A DNA stretch of 64,000 nt from Shinella sp. SUS2 (GTDB taxonomy: Bacteria > Pseudomonadota > Alphaproteobacteria > Rhizobiales > Rhizobiaceae), in contig NZ_KQ410723.1 of the NCBI RefSeq assembly GCF_001262505.1, positions 1 through 64,000 on the forward strand, in the 5' to 3' direction. The notes beneath the pieces are model-generated. The model was not told where the DNA came from. It saw nothing but the letters and a program-made list of their open reading frames with translations, and did not search any database. Positions 8,696 through 18,408 of this stretch are shown here, in pieces; position 1 is the stretch's first letter; every line of letters begins with the position of its first letter. Made by a program: the position numbers and the translations under genes.

Positions 8696-11356
8696 TTACA
8701 GCGTGCGGGTGATGTGCTCCACGCGGAAGCACTCGATCGTGTCGCCGGCGCGGATGTCTTCGTAGTTCTCGAAGGCCATGCCGCACTCCTGGCCCATCGG
8801 CACTTCGGCGACTTCGTCCTTGAAGCGCTTGAGCGTCTTGAGCTTGCCTTCGTGGATGACGACGTTGTCGCGCACCAGACGGACACCGGCGCCACGCTCG
8901 ACCTTGCCTTCGATGACGCGGCAACCCGCGACCTTGCCGACCTTCGTGATGTTGAACACCTCGAGGATTTCGGCATTGCCGAGGAAGGTTTCGCGACGTT
9001 CCGGCGAAAGCAGGCCCGACATCGCTGCCTTCACGTCATCCACCAGATCGTAGATGATGTTGTAGTAGCGGATTTCGAGACCGGCCCGCTCGGCAGCCGT
9101 ACGGGCCTGTGCATTGGCACGGACGTTGAAGCCGATGATGGCGGCGTTCGAAGCTTCGGCAAGCGAGATATCGGATTCCGTGATGCCACCGGCACCGGAA
9201 TGAACGATACGGGCGCGGACTTCGTCCGTGCCGAGCTTTTCCAGCGCGCCGGCAATGGCTTCGATCGAGCCCTGCACGTCACCCTTGATGAGCAGCGGGA
9301 ACTCCTTGAGGCCGGTGTTCTGCAGCTGGCTCATCATCTGCTCGAGCGAGCCACGCGAACCGGCCTGGCGTGCCACCTGCTTTTCGCGGGCGAGGCGCTG
9401 GCGGTATTCCGAGATCTCGCGGGCGCGGGCTTCGTTCTCGACCACGGCGAACTTGTCGCCGGCAGCCGGGGTACCCGAAAGGCCGAGCACTTCGACCGGC
9501 ATGGACGGGCCGGCTTCCTTGACGTGTTCGCCCTTGTCGTTGACGAGGGCGCGTACGCGGCCCCACTGGTCGCCGGCAACGACGATCTGGCCCGGGCGCA
9601 GCGTGCCGGTCTGCACGAGAACGGTGGCAACGGCGCCGCGACCACGATCGAGCTGGGCTTCGACGACGACGCCCTCTGCCGTGCGGTTCGGGTTCGCCTT
9701 AAGGTCGAGAATTTCGGCCTGCAGCAGGACGGCCTCGAGCAGCTTGTCCAGGTTCAGCCGGTTCTTGGCCGAAACTTCCACATCGAGCGTTTCACCGCCC
9801 ATGGATTCGACAAAGACCTCGTGCTGGAGGAGCTGGTTGCGCACCTTCTGCGGATCGGCTTCGTGCTTGTCGATCTTGTTGATCGCCACGATGATCGGAA
9901 CACCCGCCGCCTTGGCGTGATTGATGGACTCGATCGTCTGCGGCATCACGCTGTCGTCGGCCGCGACCACGAGGATCGCAATGTCCGTCGCCTGCGCACC
10001 ACGGGCACGCATGGCGGTGAACGCCGCGTGACCGGGGGTGTCGATGAAGGTGATCTTGTGGCCGTTGTGCTCGACCTGGTAGGCGCCGATATGCTGCGTG
10101 ATGCCGCCGGCTTCGCCAGCAACCACGTTTGCATGCCGGATGGCGTCGAGCAGCGAGGTCTTGCCGTGGTCGACGTGGCCCATGATGGTCACGATCGGTG
10201 GGCGCGATTCCAGATCGCCAGCATCGTCGGAAACGTTGAAGATGCCTTCTTCGACGTCGGATTCCGAAACGCGCTTGACGGTGTGGCCGAATTCGCCGGC
10301 GATGATTTCAGCAAGGTCGGCGTCGATCAGATCGCCGGGCTTCATCATCTGCCCTTCCTTCATCAGGTACTTGATGACGTCGACGGCACGTTCGGACATG
10401 CGCTGCGACAGTTCCTGAATGGTGATCGTCTCCGGCAGGATGACTTCGCGCATGACCTTTTCGCGCGTCTCCTGCATCATGGAGCGCTTGAACTTCTCCT
10501 GGCGGCGGCGCATGGCCGAGAGCGAGCGACCGCGCTGTGCGCCATCCTCGTCGCTCGATGCCGTCGTCAGCGTCAGCTTGCCCTGGCGACGGCCGTCATC
10601 GGCCTTCGGGCGGGCCGGAGCCTTGGCCGGTTCCGGGCGCTTGACGGCGCCGCGGTTGACAGGCGCGCCACCGCGCGGGCGCTTGTCGCCTTCATCTTCG
10701 GCTTCATGGCGGCCACGACCGGCAACCGGCGTGGAAGCCGGAGCGGGCGTGCGGCCGGGCTGCGGGCGGGCTTCGGCAGCCGCCGGAGCGGGCCTTGCGA
10801 CCGGCTGCGCGACGACCTCTTCCACGACGGGTGCGGGTGCGGCGGCCTCAGCGGCACGGCGCTCGGCTTCTTCCTTCTCGCGGACGAGGCGTGCTTCTTC
10901 CTCCGCAACGCGGCGAGCTTCGTCCTCAACCTTGCGACGGGCTTCGTCCTCGGCGCGCTGGCGGGCTTCGGCGGCGTCGCGGATCTGCGCTTCTGCAAGC
11001 GCGCGGCGACGGGCCTCGACTTCGTCAGGCGAAAGCTGGTTCAGCACAACGCCGCGCGGACGGTTCTGTTCGACCGGGCGGGAGGGCTGCTGGTGTACGG
11101 GGCGCGAAGGCTGCGGCGCGGGACGCGTCTGCTGCGGCTCCGGCTGGCGCTGCACGGGCGCGACGGGCGTCGATGCCTGGCGCTCTTCACCCGGGCGGCT
11201 GAAGTGGCGCTTCGTGCGGGTCTCGACCACGACGGCCTTGGTGCGGCCACGACCCATGTCCTGGCGCACGGTTCCCTGCTGAACCCCCGAGGGCTTCAGG
11301 CTAAGGGTCTTCTTGCCAGCCACATTGATCGTCTTGTCGTCTTCGTTGTCGGTCAT
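8696..11356 (-). CDS. infB: translation initiation factor IF-2
   Basis: An 886-residue IF-2, the GTPase that brings fMet-tRNA to the 30S subunit. The first 300 residues are a long Pro/Ala/Arg/Glu-rich extension with a charged coiled region (residues about 115-175), normal for alphaproteobacteria. The IF2_N domain follows. The G domain has GHVDHGKTS (about 390-398), DTPGHAAF and NKIDK. Domains II, III and the C-terminal tRNA-binding domain (ending [12 protein letters not shown]) complete it. It sits between ylxR and rbfA in the nusA operon. Nothing is missing. Confidence 0.98.
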   Translation of the reverse strand: MTDNEDDKTINVAGKKTLSLKPSGVQQGTVRQDMGRGRTKAVVVETRTKRHFSRPGEERQASTPVAPVQRQPEPQQTRPAPQPSRPVHQQPSRPVEQNRPRGVVLNQLSPDEVEARRRALAEAQIRDAAEARQRAEDEARRKVEDEARRVAEEEARLVREKEEAERRAAEAAAPAPVVEEVVAQPVARPAPAAAEARPQPGRTPAPASTPVAGRGRHEAEDEGDKRPRGGAPVNRGAVKRPEPAKAPARPKADDGRRQGKLTLTTASSDEDGAQRGRSLSAMRRRQEKFKRSMMQETREKVMREVILPETITIQELSQRMSERAVDVIKYLMKEGQMMKPGDLIDADLAEIIAGEFGHTVKRVSESDVEEGIFNVSDDAGDLESRPPIVTIMGHVDHGKTSLLDAIRHANVVAGEAGGITQHIGAYQVEHNGHKITFIDTPGHAAFTAMRARGAQATDIAILVVAADDSVMPQTIESINHAKAAGVPIIVAINKIDKHEADPQKVRNQLLQHEVFVESMGGETLDVEVSAKNRLNLDKLLEAVLLQAEILDLKANPNRTAEGVVVEAQLDRGRGAVATVLVQTGTLRPGQIVVAGDQWGRVRALVNDKGEHVKEAGPSMPVEVLGLSGTPAAGDKFAVVENEARAREISEYRQRLAREKQVARQAGSRGSLEQMMSQLQNTGLKEFPLLIKGDVQGSIEAIAGALEKLGTDEVRARIVHSGAGGITESDISLAEASNAAIIGFNVRANAQARTAAERAGLEIRYYNIIYDLVDDVKAAMSGLLSPERRETFLGNAEILEVFNITKVGKVAGCRVIEGKVERGAGVRLVRDNVVIHEGKLKTLKRFKDEVAEVPMGQECGMAFENYEDIRAGDTIECFRVEHITRTL

Positions 11357-11460
11357 TCCGTTCCGTTCCTAAGATCAGAGCCGGATGCGTATCACCTGGC
11401 CCTGTCGTTCAAATGTGTTCATCCAATGCGATTTCGGCCGGCCGAATGCCGGTAACCGCG

Positions 11461-12138
11461 TCATTGGTTTGTCTGGCGAGCGCCACCCTGTGCCATCATT
11501 TGGCTGTCGCCCCGGTATTTCTCGAGCATGATTGCGCGCTTCACTACACCCTCACCCGCCTGCCCTGCAAGCGCTGCGGCATGGATAAAAGCATTACTTC
11601 CCAAAAGGCCCTCCAATTCGCTCTCCGAAAAGAGCTTGAAGGAGGGTATTTCCGTTTCGTCGTCCGTCAGAAAGCTCGCAGCCTTCCGCGCCTGGTCTAT
11701 TTTCCGCACACCATCGGCCGCCGCGTCCGTCGCATGGAAGACGGCAAGTGCAGCCGATGCGCGCACCGCCTGGTCGACCTTCGAGGAGCCGGTGATGAAC
11801 TGGCCCGCCTTGCGCGCCATGTTCATCATGCCGCCGAGCTGGGCGGCGATAAGCCGGTCCACCTCGGCGCCGAGTTCCGGCCCGGCCTTGGCTTCCGTCT
11901 TCAGCGCACGCCCGAAAAGCTTCCTGGCGACCGCCTTGTCGACAATCGCCCGTTCCGCCTTCACCCAGCATCCGCGCCCGGGAAGTTGACGCTTCAGGTC
12001 CGGCACGACGCTGCCGTCGGGACCTGCAACGAAGCGGATCAGGTCGTCCGCCTCGCCCTTTTCGCGCGTCACGATGCACATGCGGTCGTTCACGCCATCC
12101 TCGTCCTTCTTGCCCATATAGGTTTCCGTTTCCGTCAA
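11461..12138 (-). CDS. ylxR: YlxR/L7Ae-like two-domain RNA-binding protein
   Basis: A 225-residue protein joining two RNA-binding modules. The N-terminal YlxR (DUF448) domain carries RMCIVTREKGEADDLIRFV and the GRGCWVKA motif. An L7Ae/L30e-like domain at about residues 95-190 has GMMNMARKAGQFITGSSKV and ends around LFSESELEGLLG. In Firmicutes YlxR (RnpM) and an L7Ae-like YlxQ are separate genes between nusA and infB; in alphaproteobacteria they are commonly fused, as here. The YlxR part modulates RNase P in Bacillus; the role here is inferred. Internal ATGs at codons 8 and 20 are alternative starts. Confidence 0.88.
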   Translation of the reverse strand: MTETETYMGKKDEDGVNDRMCIVTREKGEADDLIRFVAGPDGSVVPDLKRQLPGRGCWVKAERAIVDKAVARKLFGRALKTEAKAGPELGAEVDRLIAAQLGGMMNMARKAGQFITGSSKVDQAVRASAALAVFHATDAAADGVRKIDQARKAASFLTDDETEIPSFKLFSESELEGLLGSNAFIHAAALAGQAGEGVVKRAIMLEKYRGDSQMMAQGGARQTNQ

Positions 12139-12192
12139 CGCAAACCGCTGTGCAAGTCAGCGGGCGACATGTCCAACTCTGGAGGACGCCGA

Positions 12193-13791
12193 TCAGGCGT
12201 CCTGTTCGCCGCCCTCGACGACCGGCTCTTCCTTGGCGAGATCCTCTTCCGTGATCCAGCCGGCCGCGAGGCGCGCCTGGACGATCATGGCTTCGGCTTC
12301 GGCGCGCGAGAGTTCGAACTTCGAGAACAGACCCTCGAACTTCTTCGTCTCGCCATCCTTGCGTTCCGACCAGCCGACGAGGTCGTCGGCAGCGCAGCCG
12401 GCGAAGTCTTCCATGGTCTTGATACCGTCCTCGCCGAGCGCGACGAGCATCTGGCCCGTCATGCCGTCGATCTGGCGCAGGTCATCGGAAACGCCGAGTT
12501 CCTTGCGCTTGGCGTCCATCTCGGCCTCGATGCGGTCGAGATATTCGCGGGCGCGGGTCTGGATTTCCTGGGCCGTGTCCTCGTCGAAACCGTCGATCGA
12601 AGCGATTTCGTCGAGATCGACGTAGGCCAGCTCCTCGACGGCGGCAAAGCCTTCGGAAGCCAGAACCTGGCCGACCATCTCGTCGACGTCGAGCGAATCC
12701 ATGAACAGGTTGGTGCGTTCGTTGAATTCCTTCTGGCGGCGCTCGGACTCCTCGGCTTCCGTCAGGATGTCGATGTCCCAGCCGGTCAGCTGCGAGGCGA
12801 GGCGGACGTTCTGACCGCGACGGCCGATGGCGAGCGAGAGCTGCTCATCCGGCACAACCACTTCGATACGCTCGGCATCCTCGTCGAGAACCACCTTGGC
12901 GACTTCCGCCGGCTGCAGGGCGTTGACGATGAAGGAGGCCGGATCCTGCGACCACGGAATGATGTCGATCTTCTCGCCCTGCAGTTCGCCGACGACGGCC
13001 TGAACGCGCGAGCCGCGCATACCGACGCAGGCGCCGACCGGGTCGATCGACGAATCGTTCGAGATGACGGCGATCTTGGCGCGCGAGCCCGGGTCACGGG
13101 CGACGGACTTGATCTGGATGACACCGTCGTAGATCTCGGGCACTTCCATGGTGAAGAGCTTCACCATGAACTGCGGATGGGTGCGCGACAGGAAGATCTG
13201 CGGGCCGCGCTGCTCGCGGCGCACGTCGTAGACGAAGGCGCGGACACGGTCGCCGTAGCGCATGTTCTCGCGCGGGATCATCTCATCGCGGCGGATGATG
13301 CCTTCGCCGCGGCCGAGGTCGACGATGACGTTGCCGTATTCGACACGCTTGACCGTGCCGTTGACGATCTCGCCGATGCGGTCCTTGTATTCGTCGTACT
13401 GGCGGTCACGCTCGGCTTCGCGCACCTTCTGCACGATGACCTGCTTGGCCGACTGCGCGGCGATGCGGCCGAAATCCATCGGCGGCAGCGGATCGGCGAT
13501 GAAATCGCCGAGCTTGGCGTCCGGGTTGCGGTCGCGCGCCAGCTCCAGCGGGATCTGGGTCGAATAGTCCTCGGCGTGCTCGACGACTTCCAGCAGGCGC
13601 TGGAGGCGGATTTCGCCGGTCTTGGAGTTGATGTCGGCGCGAATGTTCGATTCCGTGCCGTAACGCGAGCGGGCCGCCTTCTGGATGGCGTCGGCCATCG
13701 CGGCAAGCACGATCTCGCGGTCGATGACCTTTTCACGGGCCACGGCATCCGCGATCTGCAGAAGCTCAAGCCGGTTCGCACTGACTGCCAT
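12193..13791 (-). CDS. nusA: transcription termination/antitermination factor NusA
   Basis: A 532-residue NusA that binds RNA polymerase and modulates pausing, termination and antitermination. Domain order is the N-terminal polymerase-binding domain (1-125), S1 (about 135-200), two KH domains (about 230-345, with GACVGMRGSRVQ and LAIGRRGQNVRLA), and an acidic C-terminal part with two helix-hairpin-helix repeats (about 360-500). The long C-terminus is normal for proteobacteria. It lies between rimP and ylxR. NusA in many bacteria autoregulates this operon, which fits the hairpin leader upstream of rimP. Confidence 0.98.
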   Translation of the reverse strand: MAVSANRLELLQIADAVAREKVIDREIVLAAMADAIQKAARSRYGTESNIRADINSKTGEIRLQRLLEVVEHAEDYSTQIPLELARDRNPDAKLGDFIADPLPPMDFGRIAAQSAKQVIVQKVREAERDRQYDEYKDRIGEIVNGTVKRVEYGNVIVDLGRGEGIIRRDEMIPRENMRYGDRVRAFVYDVRREQRGPQIFLSRTHPQFMVKLFTMEVPEIYDGVIQIKSVARDPGSRAKIAVISNDSSIDPVGACVGMRGSRVQAVVGELQGEKIDIIPWSQDPASFIVNALQPAEVAKVVLDEDAERIEVVVPDEQLSLAIGRRGQNVRLASQLTGWDIDILTEAEESERRQKEFNERTNLFMDSLDVDEMVGQVLASEGFAAVEELAYVDLDEIASIDGFDEDTAQEIQTRAREYLDRIEAEMDAKRKELGVSDDLRQIDGMTGQMLVALGEDGIKTMEDFAGCAADDLVGWSERKDGETKKFEGLFSKFELSRAEAEAMIVQARLAAGWITEEDLAKEEPVVEGGEQDA

Positions 13792-13924
13792 TGTCTCAGG
13801 TCTCCATGGTCAGGCCGGGGCCTTGGCCTCCGGCATCGTGGAGCGGCGCACCGCTCCGGTTCCGTCCTCTCCATCCCGCCCGCAAGGAGGGCAAACACCC
13901 CCGGGACGGAACGTACTCACAAAC

Positions 13925-14536
13925 TCAATCGTCGCCGTCTTCGTCGTTCTGGTTCGCAGCCTGCGCGGCCTTGGCCTTCTTGTCGGCTGCCAGCGCATCA
14001 CGAATCAGGTCGTCGGTCAGGATCAGCCGGCCCTCGGCAAGCGCCGTGAAGGGAATGACGACCGTCGGTTCGTCGCCGGCGGCGGGCTGGTCCCGCTCCA
14101 GGGTGAAGCCGTTCTCGTCAGCCGCGACGATCTTGCCGCGAAAGCGCTTGCGGCTGTCGACGAGGATCGACGTCTCGCATTTCAGCAGATGGCCGAGCCA
14201 ACGCGAAAAATCCGACTTGCGGACCATCGGCCGGTCGATGCCGGGCGACGAGACCTCCAGATGATACGCCTTGTCGATCGGATCCTCAACGTCGAGCACG
14301 GGCGAGACGGCCATCGAGACCCTCTCGCAATCCTCTACCGTCATCGTGCCGTCCGGCCGCTCGCACATGATCTGCAGCGTCGCGCCGTTCTGCGCCGAGA
14401 GGCGTACGCGCACCAGCTGGTAACCGATCTGCTCGATGGTCGGCTCGATGATGTCGGCGACGCGCCGGTCGAGACCGGTCTCGACGATCAGCCGCGGCTC
14501 GATGACCGCATTTCCTGTTTCACTCGTGTCGGACAT
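13925..14536 (-). CDS. rimP: ribosome maturation factor RimP
   Basis: A 203-residue RimP, needed for 30S maturation. The N-terminal domain has the family segment YQLVRVRLS, and the central [15 protein letters not shown] motif is diagnostic. The C-terminal SH3-like domain covers about residues 105-160. A Lys/Ala then Asp-rich tail is typical of rhizobial members. The ATG at 14534-14536 is preceded by a GGGAGGG ribosome site 7 nt upstream. It is the first gene of the nusA operon, with a promoter and a hairpin leader in front. Confidence 0.96.
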   Translation of the reverse strand: MSDTSETGNAVIEPRLIVETGLDRRVADIIEPTIEQIGYQLVRVRLSAQNGATLQIMCERPDGTMTVEDCERVSMAVSPVLDVEDPIDKAYHLEVSSPGIDRPMVRKSDFSRWLGHLLKCETSILVDSRKRFRGKIVAADENGFTLERDQPAAGDEPTVVIPFTALAEGRLILTDDLIRDALAADKKAKAAQAANQNDEDGDD

Positions 14537-14582
14537 GACATGCCCTCCCGGGATAGTCGTTATCATGCACTCGATCGGGGCA

Positions 14583-14614
14583 ATAAAAAAGAGCGGGTCC
14601 TCGCGGGCCCACTC
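14583..14614 (-). terminator. attenuator-like hairpin in the rimP-nusA operon leader
   Basis: On the minus strand GAGTGGG (14608-14614) pairs with CCCGCTC (14591-14597, one G-U pair) around a 10-nt loop. A TTTTTTATT run follows. It lies between the predicted promoter and rimP, about 47 nt before the start codon. No minus-strand gene lies upstream that it could end, so a leader attenuator is the natural reading. NusA-dependent control is inference. Confidence 0.65.
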
Positions 14615-14642
14615 TTCATCTGACGATCAAGAATTTGCGGCT

Positions 14643-14671
14643 GATATAGACCGTGTTTGTCACAATTGCAA
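14643..14671 (-). promoter_or_regulatory. sigma-70-type promoter for the rimP-nusA-infB operon
   Basis: On the minus strand TTGCAA (14666-14671) and TATATC (14643-14648) are separated by 17 bp. This is a good match to the rhizobial housekeeping pattern. It is placed about 30 bp upstream of the leader hairpin and about 107 bp before rimP. Confidence 0.5.
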
Positions 14672-14793
14672 GGTCGGCCGGCCTGCTTGCCTGTGGGTGG
14701 CCTGATCGCACAGCTTTTGCCGCCACCGGCTTGCCCCTTTTGTCCTATGGACTAGATTGTCGACAACGCTGCATCGAGAATGAGTGCCTGCCC

Positions 14794-16422
14794 GTGCCAG
14801 ACCGGAGATCCTCCCTCGCCCCTTTCAGGAACGAAACCTTTCGGGTGATCTGGGCGGCGAGCCTGATCTCCAATTTCGGCGGGCTCATCCAGTCCGTGGG
14901 TGCAGCCTGGATGATGGCCTCGATCACCTCCTCGGCCAACATGGTGGCGCTGGTGCAGGCCTCGACCTCGCTGCCGATCATGCTGTTCTCCGTCGCCGCC
15001 GGCGCGCTTGCCGACAATTTCGACCGGCGCAAGCTGATGCTGACGGCCCAGTGTTTCATGCTCGCCGTCGCAATCGGCCTGACGCTCTGTACGTGGTACG
15101 GCGTCATCACGCCCTGGCTGCTCTTGACCTTCACTTTCCTGCTCGGCTGCGGCACGGCGCTCAACAATCCGGCCTGGCAGGCCTCCGTCGGCGACATGGT
15201 GCCGCGCGAGGACCTTCCCGCCGCCGTCTCGCTCAACAGCATGGGCTTCAACCTCACCCGCAGCGTCGGCCCGGCCATCGGCGGCGCGATTGTCGCTGCG
15301 GCGGGAGCGGCGGCGGCCTTCGCCGCCAATGCGCTCAGCTATTTCGCCCTTCTCTATGCCCTCTTCCGCTGGAAGCCGAACATCTCGCCGAGCGGCCTGC
15401 CGCGCGAGGATTTCGGCCGCGCCATCTCGGCGGGCCTGCGCTACGTATCCATGTCGCCGAACCTCGGCAAGGTGCTGCTGCGCGGCTTCGCTTTCGGCCT
15501 TGCGACGAGTTCCATCCTCTCGCTCCTGCCCTTGATCGCCCGCGACCTCGTTTCGGGCGGACCGCTGACCTACGGCATCCTGCTCGGCTGTTTCGGGCTG
15601 GGCGCGATCGGCGGCGCCCTGATGAACGCGCGAGTGCGCGAGCGCCTGACGACGGAAACCATCGCCCGCCTTGCCTTTACCGGCTTTGCCGTCAGCGCCA
15701 GCGTTTCGGCAGTCAGTTCCTCCGCGCTTTTGACAGGGGCCGTGCTGCTGATCGCCGGCGCCTCCTGGGTCATGGCGCTCTCGCTCTTCAACACGACGGT
15801 GCAGCTTTCGACGCCGCGTTGGGTCGTCGCCCGGGCACTCTCGCTCTATCAGACGACCACCTTCGGCGGCATAGCCGCCGGGAGCTGGATCTGGGGCACA
15901 ACGGCCGACACCCACGGCGCCGAAGCCGCACTCCTCGCCTCGGCTGTGGTAATGATCGCCGGCGCGGCGCTCGGCCTTCGCTTCAAGCTCCCCGAATTGC
16001 AGAGTCTCAATGTCGACCCGCTCAACCGCTTCAGCGAGCCGGACCTGCCACTCGACCTGAAACCGCGCAGCGGCCCGATTGTCGTCCTGATCGACTACGA
16101 GATCGCGGAAGATGACATACCGGAATTCCTGGAGGCGATGACCGAGCGGCGGCGCATCCGCATCCGCGACGGCGCCGGCCAGTGGGCGCTGATGCGCGAT
16201 CTCGAGAACCCGACGATCTGGACGGAGACCTACCATGTGCCGACCTGGGTGGAATATGTGCGCCACAATCAGCGCCGCACCCATGCCGATGCCGCCAACG
16301 GCGAGAAGCTGCGCCTGCTGCACAGCGGCGCCGAACCGCCCCGGGTCCACCGCATGATCGAGCGGCAGACGATCGTGCCGCATGAGTATGAGCGCTTCAA
16401 ACGGCAGGCGGATATCCATTGA
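14794..16422 (+). CDS. MFS exporter with C-terminal ABM-like domain
   Basis: A major facilitator of the EntS/MFS_3 type, about 542 residues from the chosen GTG at 14794. The N-terminal half has the family start SSLAPFRNETFRVIW, the second-loop motif ALADNFDRRKLM, and TM helices throughout to about residue 410. The last 130 residues are soluble. They start around GPIVVLIDYEIAEDDIPEFLEAM and resemble an antibiotic-biosynthesis-monooxygenase-like alpha/beta-barrel fold (inference). The frame is open to an ATG at 14653, but that extension is hydrophilic and overlaps the nusA operon promoter, so the GTG is preferred. Substrate unknown; EntS relatives export siderophores or drugs. Confidence 0.8.
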   Translation: MPDRRSSLAPFRNETFRVIWAASLISNFGGLIQSVGAAWMMASITSSANMVALVQASTSLPIMLFSVAAGALADNFDRRKLMLTAQCFMLAVAIGLTLCTWYGVITPWLLLTFTFLLGCGTALNNPAWQASVGDMVPREDLPAAVSLNSMGFNLTRSVGPAIGGAIVAAAGAAAAFAANALSYFALLYALFRWKPNISPSGLPREDFGRAISAGLRYVSMSPNLGKVLLRGFAFGLATSSILSLLPLIARDLVSGGPLTYGILLGCFGLGAIGGALMNARVRERLTTETIARLAFTGFAVSASVSAVSSSALLTGAVLLIAGASWVMALSLFNTTVQLSTPRWVVARALSLYQTTTFGGIAAGSWIWGTTADTHGAEAALLASAVVMIAGAALGLRFKLPELQSLNVDPLNRFSEPDLPLDLKPRSGPIVVLIDYEIAEDDIPEFLEAMTERRRIRIRDGAGQWALMRDLENPTIWTETYHVPTWVEYVRHNQRRTHADAANGEKLRLLHSGAEPPRVHRMIERQTIVPHEYERFKRQADIH

Positions 16423-16433
16423 CGCCAAGCGCC

Positions 16434-16456
16434 ATCCCGTTCGAACGGAACGGGAT
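16434..16456. terminator. perfect hairpin between convergent genes
   Basis: ATCCCGTTC (16434-16442) and GAACGGGAT (16448-16456) form a perfect 9-bp inverted repeat with a 5-nt loop. It sits between the 3' ends of the MFS gene and the lytic transglycosylase gene. No T run follows on either strand, so it may only stabilise 3' ends or terminate weakly. Confidence 0.45.
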
Positions 16457-16479
16457 CGGCCTCGGCCCTCCTCACGGAT

Positions 16480-17736
16480 TTACCGCAGCTTCGTCTTGAG
16501 CGAGGCATCCGGATAGCAGGTGGCTGTCAGGCCGCTCTTGGCCTGCCAGTCGCCGAGCGAGCGGCGGGTCTTGTAGCCCGGCAGGCCGTCGACCTTGCCG
16601 ACATCGTAGCCCTTGGCGACGAGCGCCTTCTGCATGGCGAGCACATCCGAGCGCAACATCTTGCCGACATCGCCCCACGCCCCCTTGAACGACCCGCTGC
16701 CATAGGCGATGCGGTCACCAAGATTGCCGATGAAAAGGGCGTAGAGGTCGGAGTTGTTGTATTCCTTGAGCACGTAGAAATTGGGCGTGACGATGAATTC
16801 CGGACCGTGCGTTCCGGCCGGAACCAGCATCATGCCGGACGCCTTGGCCTCACCGGAAGGAAAACCCTTGCCGGAAATGCGGGTGATGCCGCTCGATGCC
16901 CAGGCGGAGATGGGCTTTGCCAGATCCGGTCCCTCCTGCGCGCAGGAAACGCCCGCCGGGATCGAGACCTCGTAGCCCCAGCCGCGCCCCGCCTGCCAGC
17001 CCTTCTTGGCGAGGTAGTTGGCGATCGATGCAAGGCTGTCGGGCACCGAACCCCAGATGTCGCGCACGCCGTCACCGTCGAAATCGACGGCATATTGCAG
17101 GAAGCTGGTCGGCATGAACTGTGGCTGGCCGAGCGCGCCGGCCCAGGAGCCCTTGAGCTGATCGACGGTCCGGTCGCCGCCATCGACGATATGCAGCGCC
17201 GCGATCAGCTCCTTGCGGAACATGTCCTTGCGCGTCGACATGAAGGCCTTTGTGGCGAGCACCTCCACGGCAGAATAAGGGATCTTCGCGCTGCCGAAGC
17301 CGGATTCCCGGCCCCAGACGGCAACGACGATCTCGCCCGGCACGCCGAAGCGCTGCTCGATCCTGCGCAGGGTCGCCGCATGGGTCTTGGCAAGTCGGCT
17401 GCCCGTTCCCGCCAGCCCCTGCAGGCGCTTTTCGGAGAAATAGGCGCCGGGTGAAGAGAACTCCGCCTGGCTCTGCGCCTGATCCTTCTTCGGCTTGGAG
17501 CCGGGCGGCACGAGGTCGGGCAGATCCCAGTTGAGCGCCACGCCCTGCATCGCCGCGCGAAACGTCCTTTCGCTGACGCCGGTCTTTTGCGCCGCCGGCC
17601 AGAGGTCGTTGTCGATCCAGGCGCGGAACGTCTTCTCGACCTCCGCCTTGGAGGCGGCCTCGGCGGGTGCCAGAAGGCCAAGCGAGATCAGCGCAGCGCC
17701 GAGGACGCCCTTGATGGTTTTGCGGATGATCGGCAT
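16480..17736 (-). CDS. lytic murein transglycosylase, MltB-like, with peptidoglycan-binding domain
   Basis: A 418-residue periplasmic enzyme that cleaves glycan strands of peptidoglycan to 1,6-anhydro products. A signal peptide ends near residue 27 (LLAPAEAA). The SLT_2 catalytic domain covers about 30-330, with the catalytic glutamate in WGRESGFGS (near 145) and the family segments GSWAGALGQPQFMP and DFDGDGVRDIWG. A PG_binding_1 domain (about 355-418, RSDVLAMQKALVAKGYDVG...DGLPGYKTR) closes it. No lipobox is present, unlike E. coli MltB, so it is probably soluble. It follows recR by 9 bp. Confidence 0.92.
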   Translation of the reverse strand: MPIIRKTIKGVLGAALISLGLLAPAEAASKAEVEKTFRAWIDNDLWPAAQKTGVSERTFRAAMQGVALNWDLPDLVPPGSKPKKDQAQSQAEFSSPGAYFSEKRLQGLAGTGSRLAKTHAATLRRIEQRFGVPGEIVVAVWGRESGFGSAKIPYSAVEVLATKAFMSTRKDMFRKELIAALHIVDGGDRTVDQLKGSWAGALGQPQFMPTSFLQYAVDFDGDGVRDIWGSVPDSLASIANYLAKKGWQAGRGWGYEVSIPAGVSCAQEGPDLAKPISAWASSGITRISGKGFPSGEAKASGMMLVPAGTHGPEFIVTPNFYVLKEYNNSDLYALFIGNLGDRIAYGSGSFKGAWGDVGKMLRSDVLAMQKALVAKGYDVGKVDGLPGYKTRRSLGDWQAKSGLTATCYPDASLKTKLR

Positions 17737-17745
17737 GAAGCCTCC

Positions 17746-18351
17746 TCAGATCGCCGTGCGGGCGCGCAAGGCGGCCGTCAAGGTTCCTTCGTCGAGATAA
17801 TCGAGCTCGCCGCCGACCGGCACGCCATGGGCGAGCCGGGTGATCTTCACCTCAAGGCCGGAGAGCTGGTCGGTGATGTAATGCGCCGTCGTCTGCCCCT
17901 CGACGGTGGCGTTCACGGCGATGATCAGCTCGCGCACGCCGCCCTTCGCCACGCGATCGACGAGGCCGCGGATGTTGAGATCGTCAGGCCCCACGCCGTC
18001 GAGCGGCGAGAGCGTGCCGCCGAGCACATGGTACGCCGCGTTCATCGCGCCGGCACGCTCCAGCGCCCAGAGGTCGGACACGTCCTCGACGACGATGATG
18101 ACCGCATGGTCGCGCCGTACATCCGTGCAGACGGTGCAGGGATCGCTCGTATCGACATTGCCGCAGCACGAGCAGATGCGCACCTTACGGTGCGCCTCGC
18201 CCATCGCGTCGGCAAGCGGGCCGAGCAGCTGGTCCTTCTTCTTGACGAGATGCAGCGCGGCGCGGCGCGCCGAGCGCGGCCCGAGGCCCGGCACCTTCGC
18301 CAGAAGCTGGATGAGTTTTTCGATTTCGGGGCCAGTGACTCGTTTTGCCAT
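17746..18351 (-). CDS. recR: recombination protein RecR
   Basis: A 201-residue RecR, the ring-forming partner of RecF/RecO that loads RecA at gaps. The helix-hairpin-helix [18 protein letters not shown] is N-terminal. The zinc finger [16 protein letters not shown] lies at about residues 58-73. The Toprim domain runs from about 82 with [12 protein letters not shown] and GGTLSPLDG. The length is normal. recR often lies with dnaX and ybaB; here ybaB and dnaX are 1.3 kb upstream, with a MOSC and a LysE gene between. It probably forms a two-gene unit with the downstream transglycosylase. Confidence 0.97.
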   Translation of the reverse strand: MAKRVTGPEIEKLIQLLAKVPGLGPRSARRAALHLVKKKDQLLGPLADAMGEAHRKVRICSCCGNVDTSDPCTVCTDVRRDHAVIIVVEDVSDLWALERAGAMNAAYHVLGGTLSPLDGVGPDDLNIRGLVDRVAKGGVRELIIAVNATVEGQTTAHYITDQLSGLEVKITRLAHGVPVGGELDYLDEGTLTAALRARTAI

Positions 18352-18408
18352 TGCCGGTATCTAGCTCATATCCGGGGGAAACGGAATCCACCTTGCTGGA
18401 GGCAGCGT

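Noticed and set aside
7415..11455. 1346-codon plus-strand frame opposite truB-rbfA-infB
   Set aside because: Antisense shadow of three well-supported genes; no recognisable protein features.
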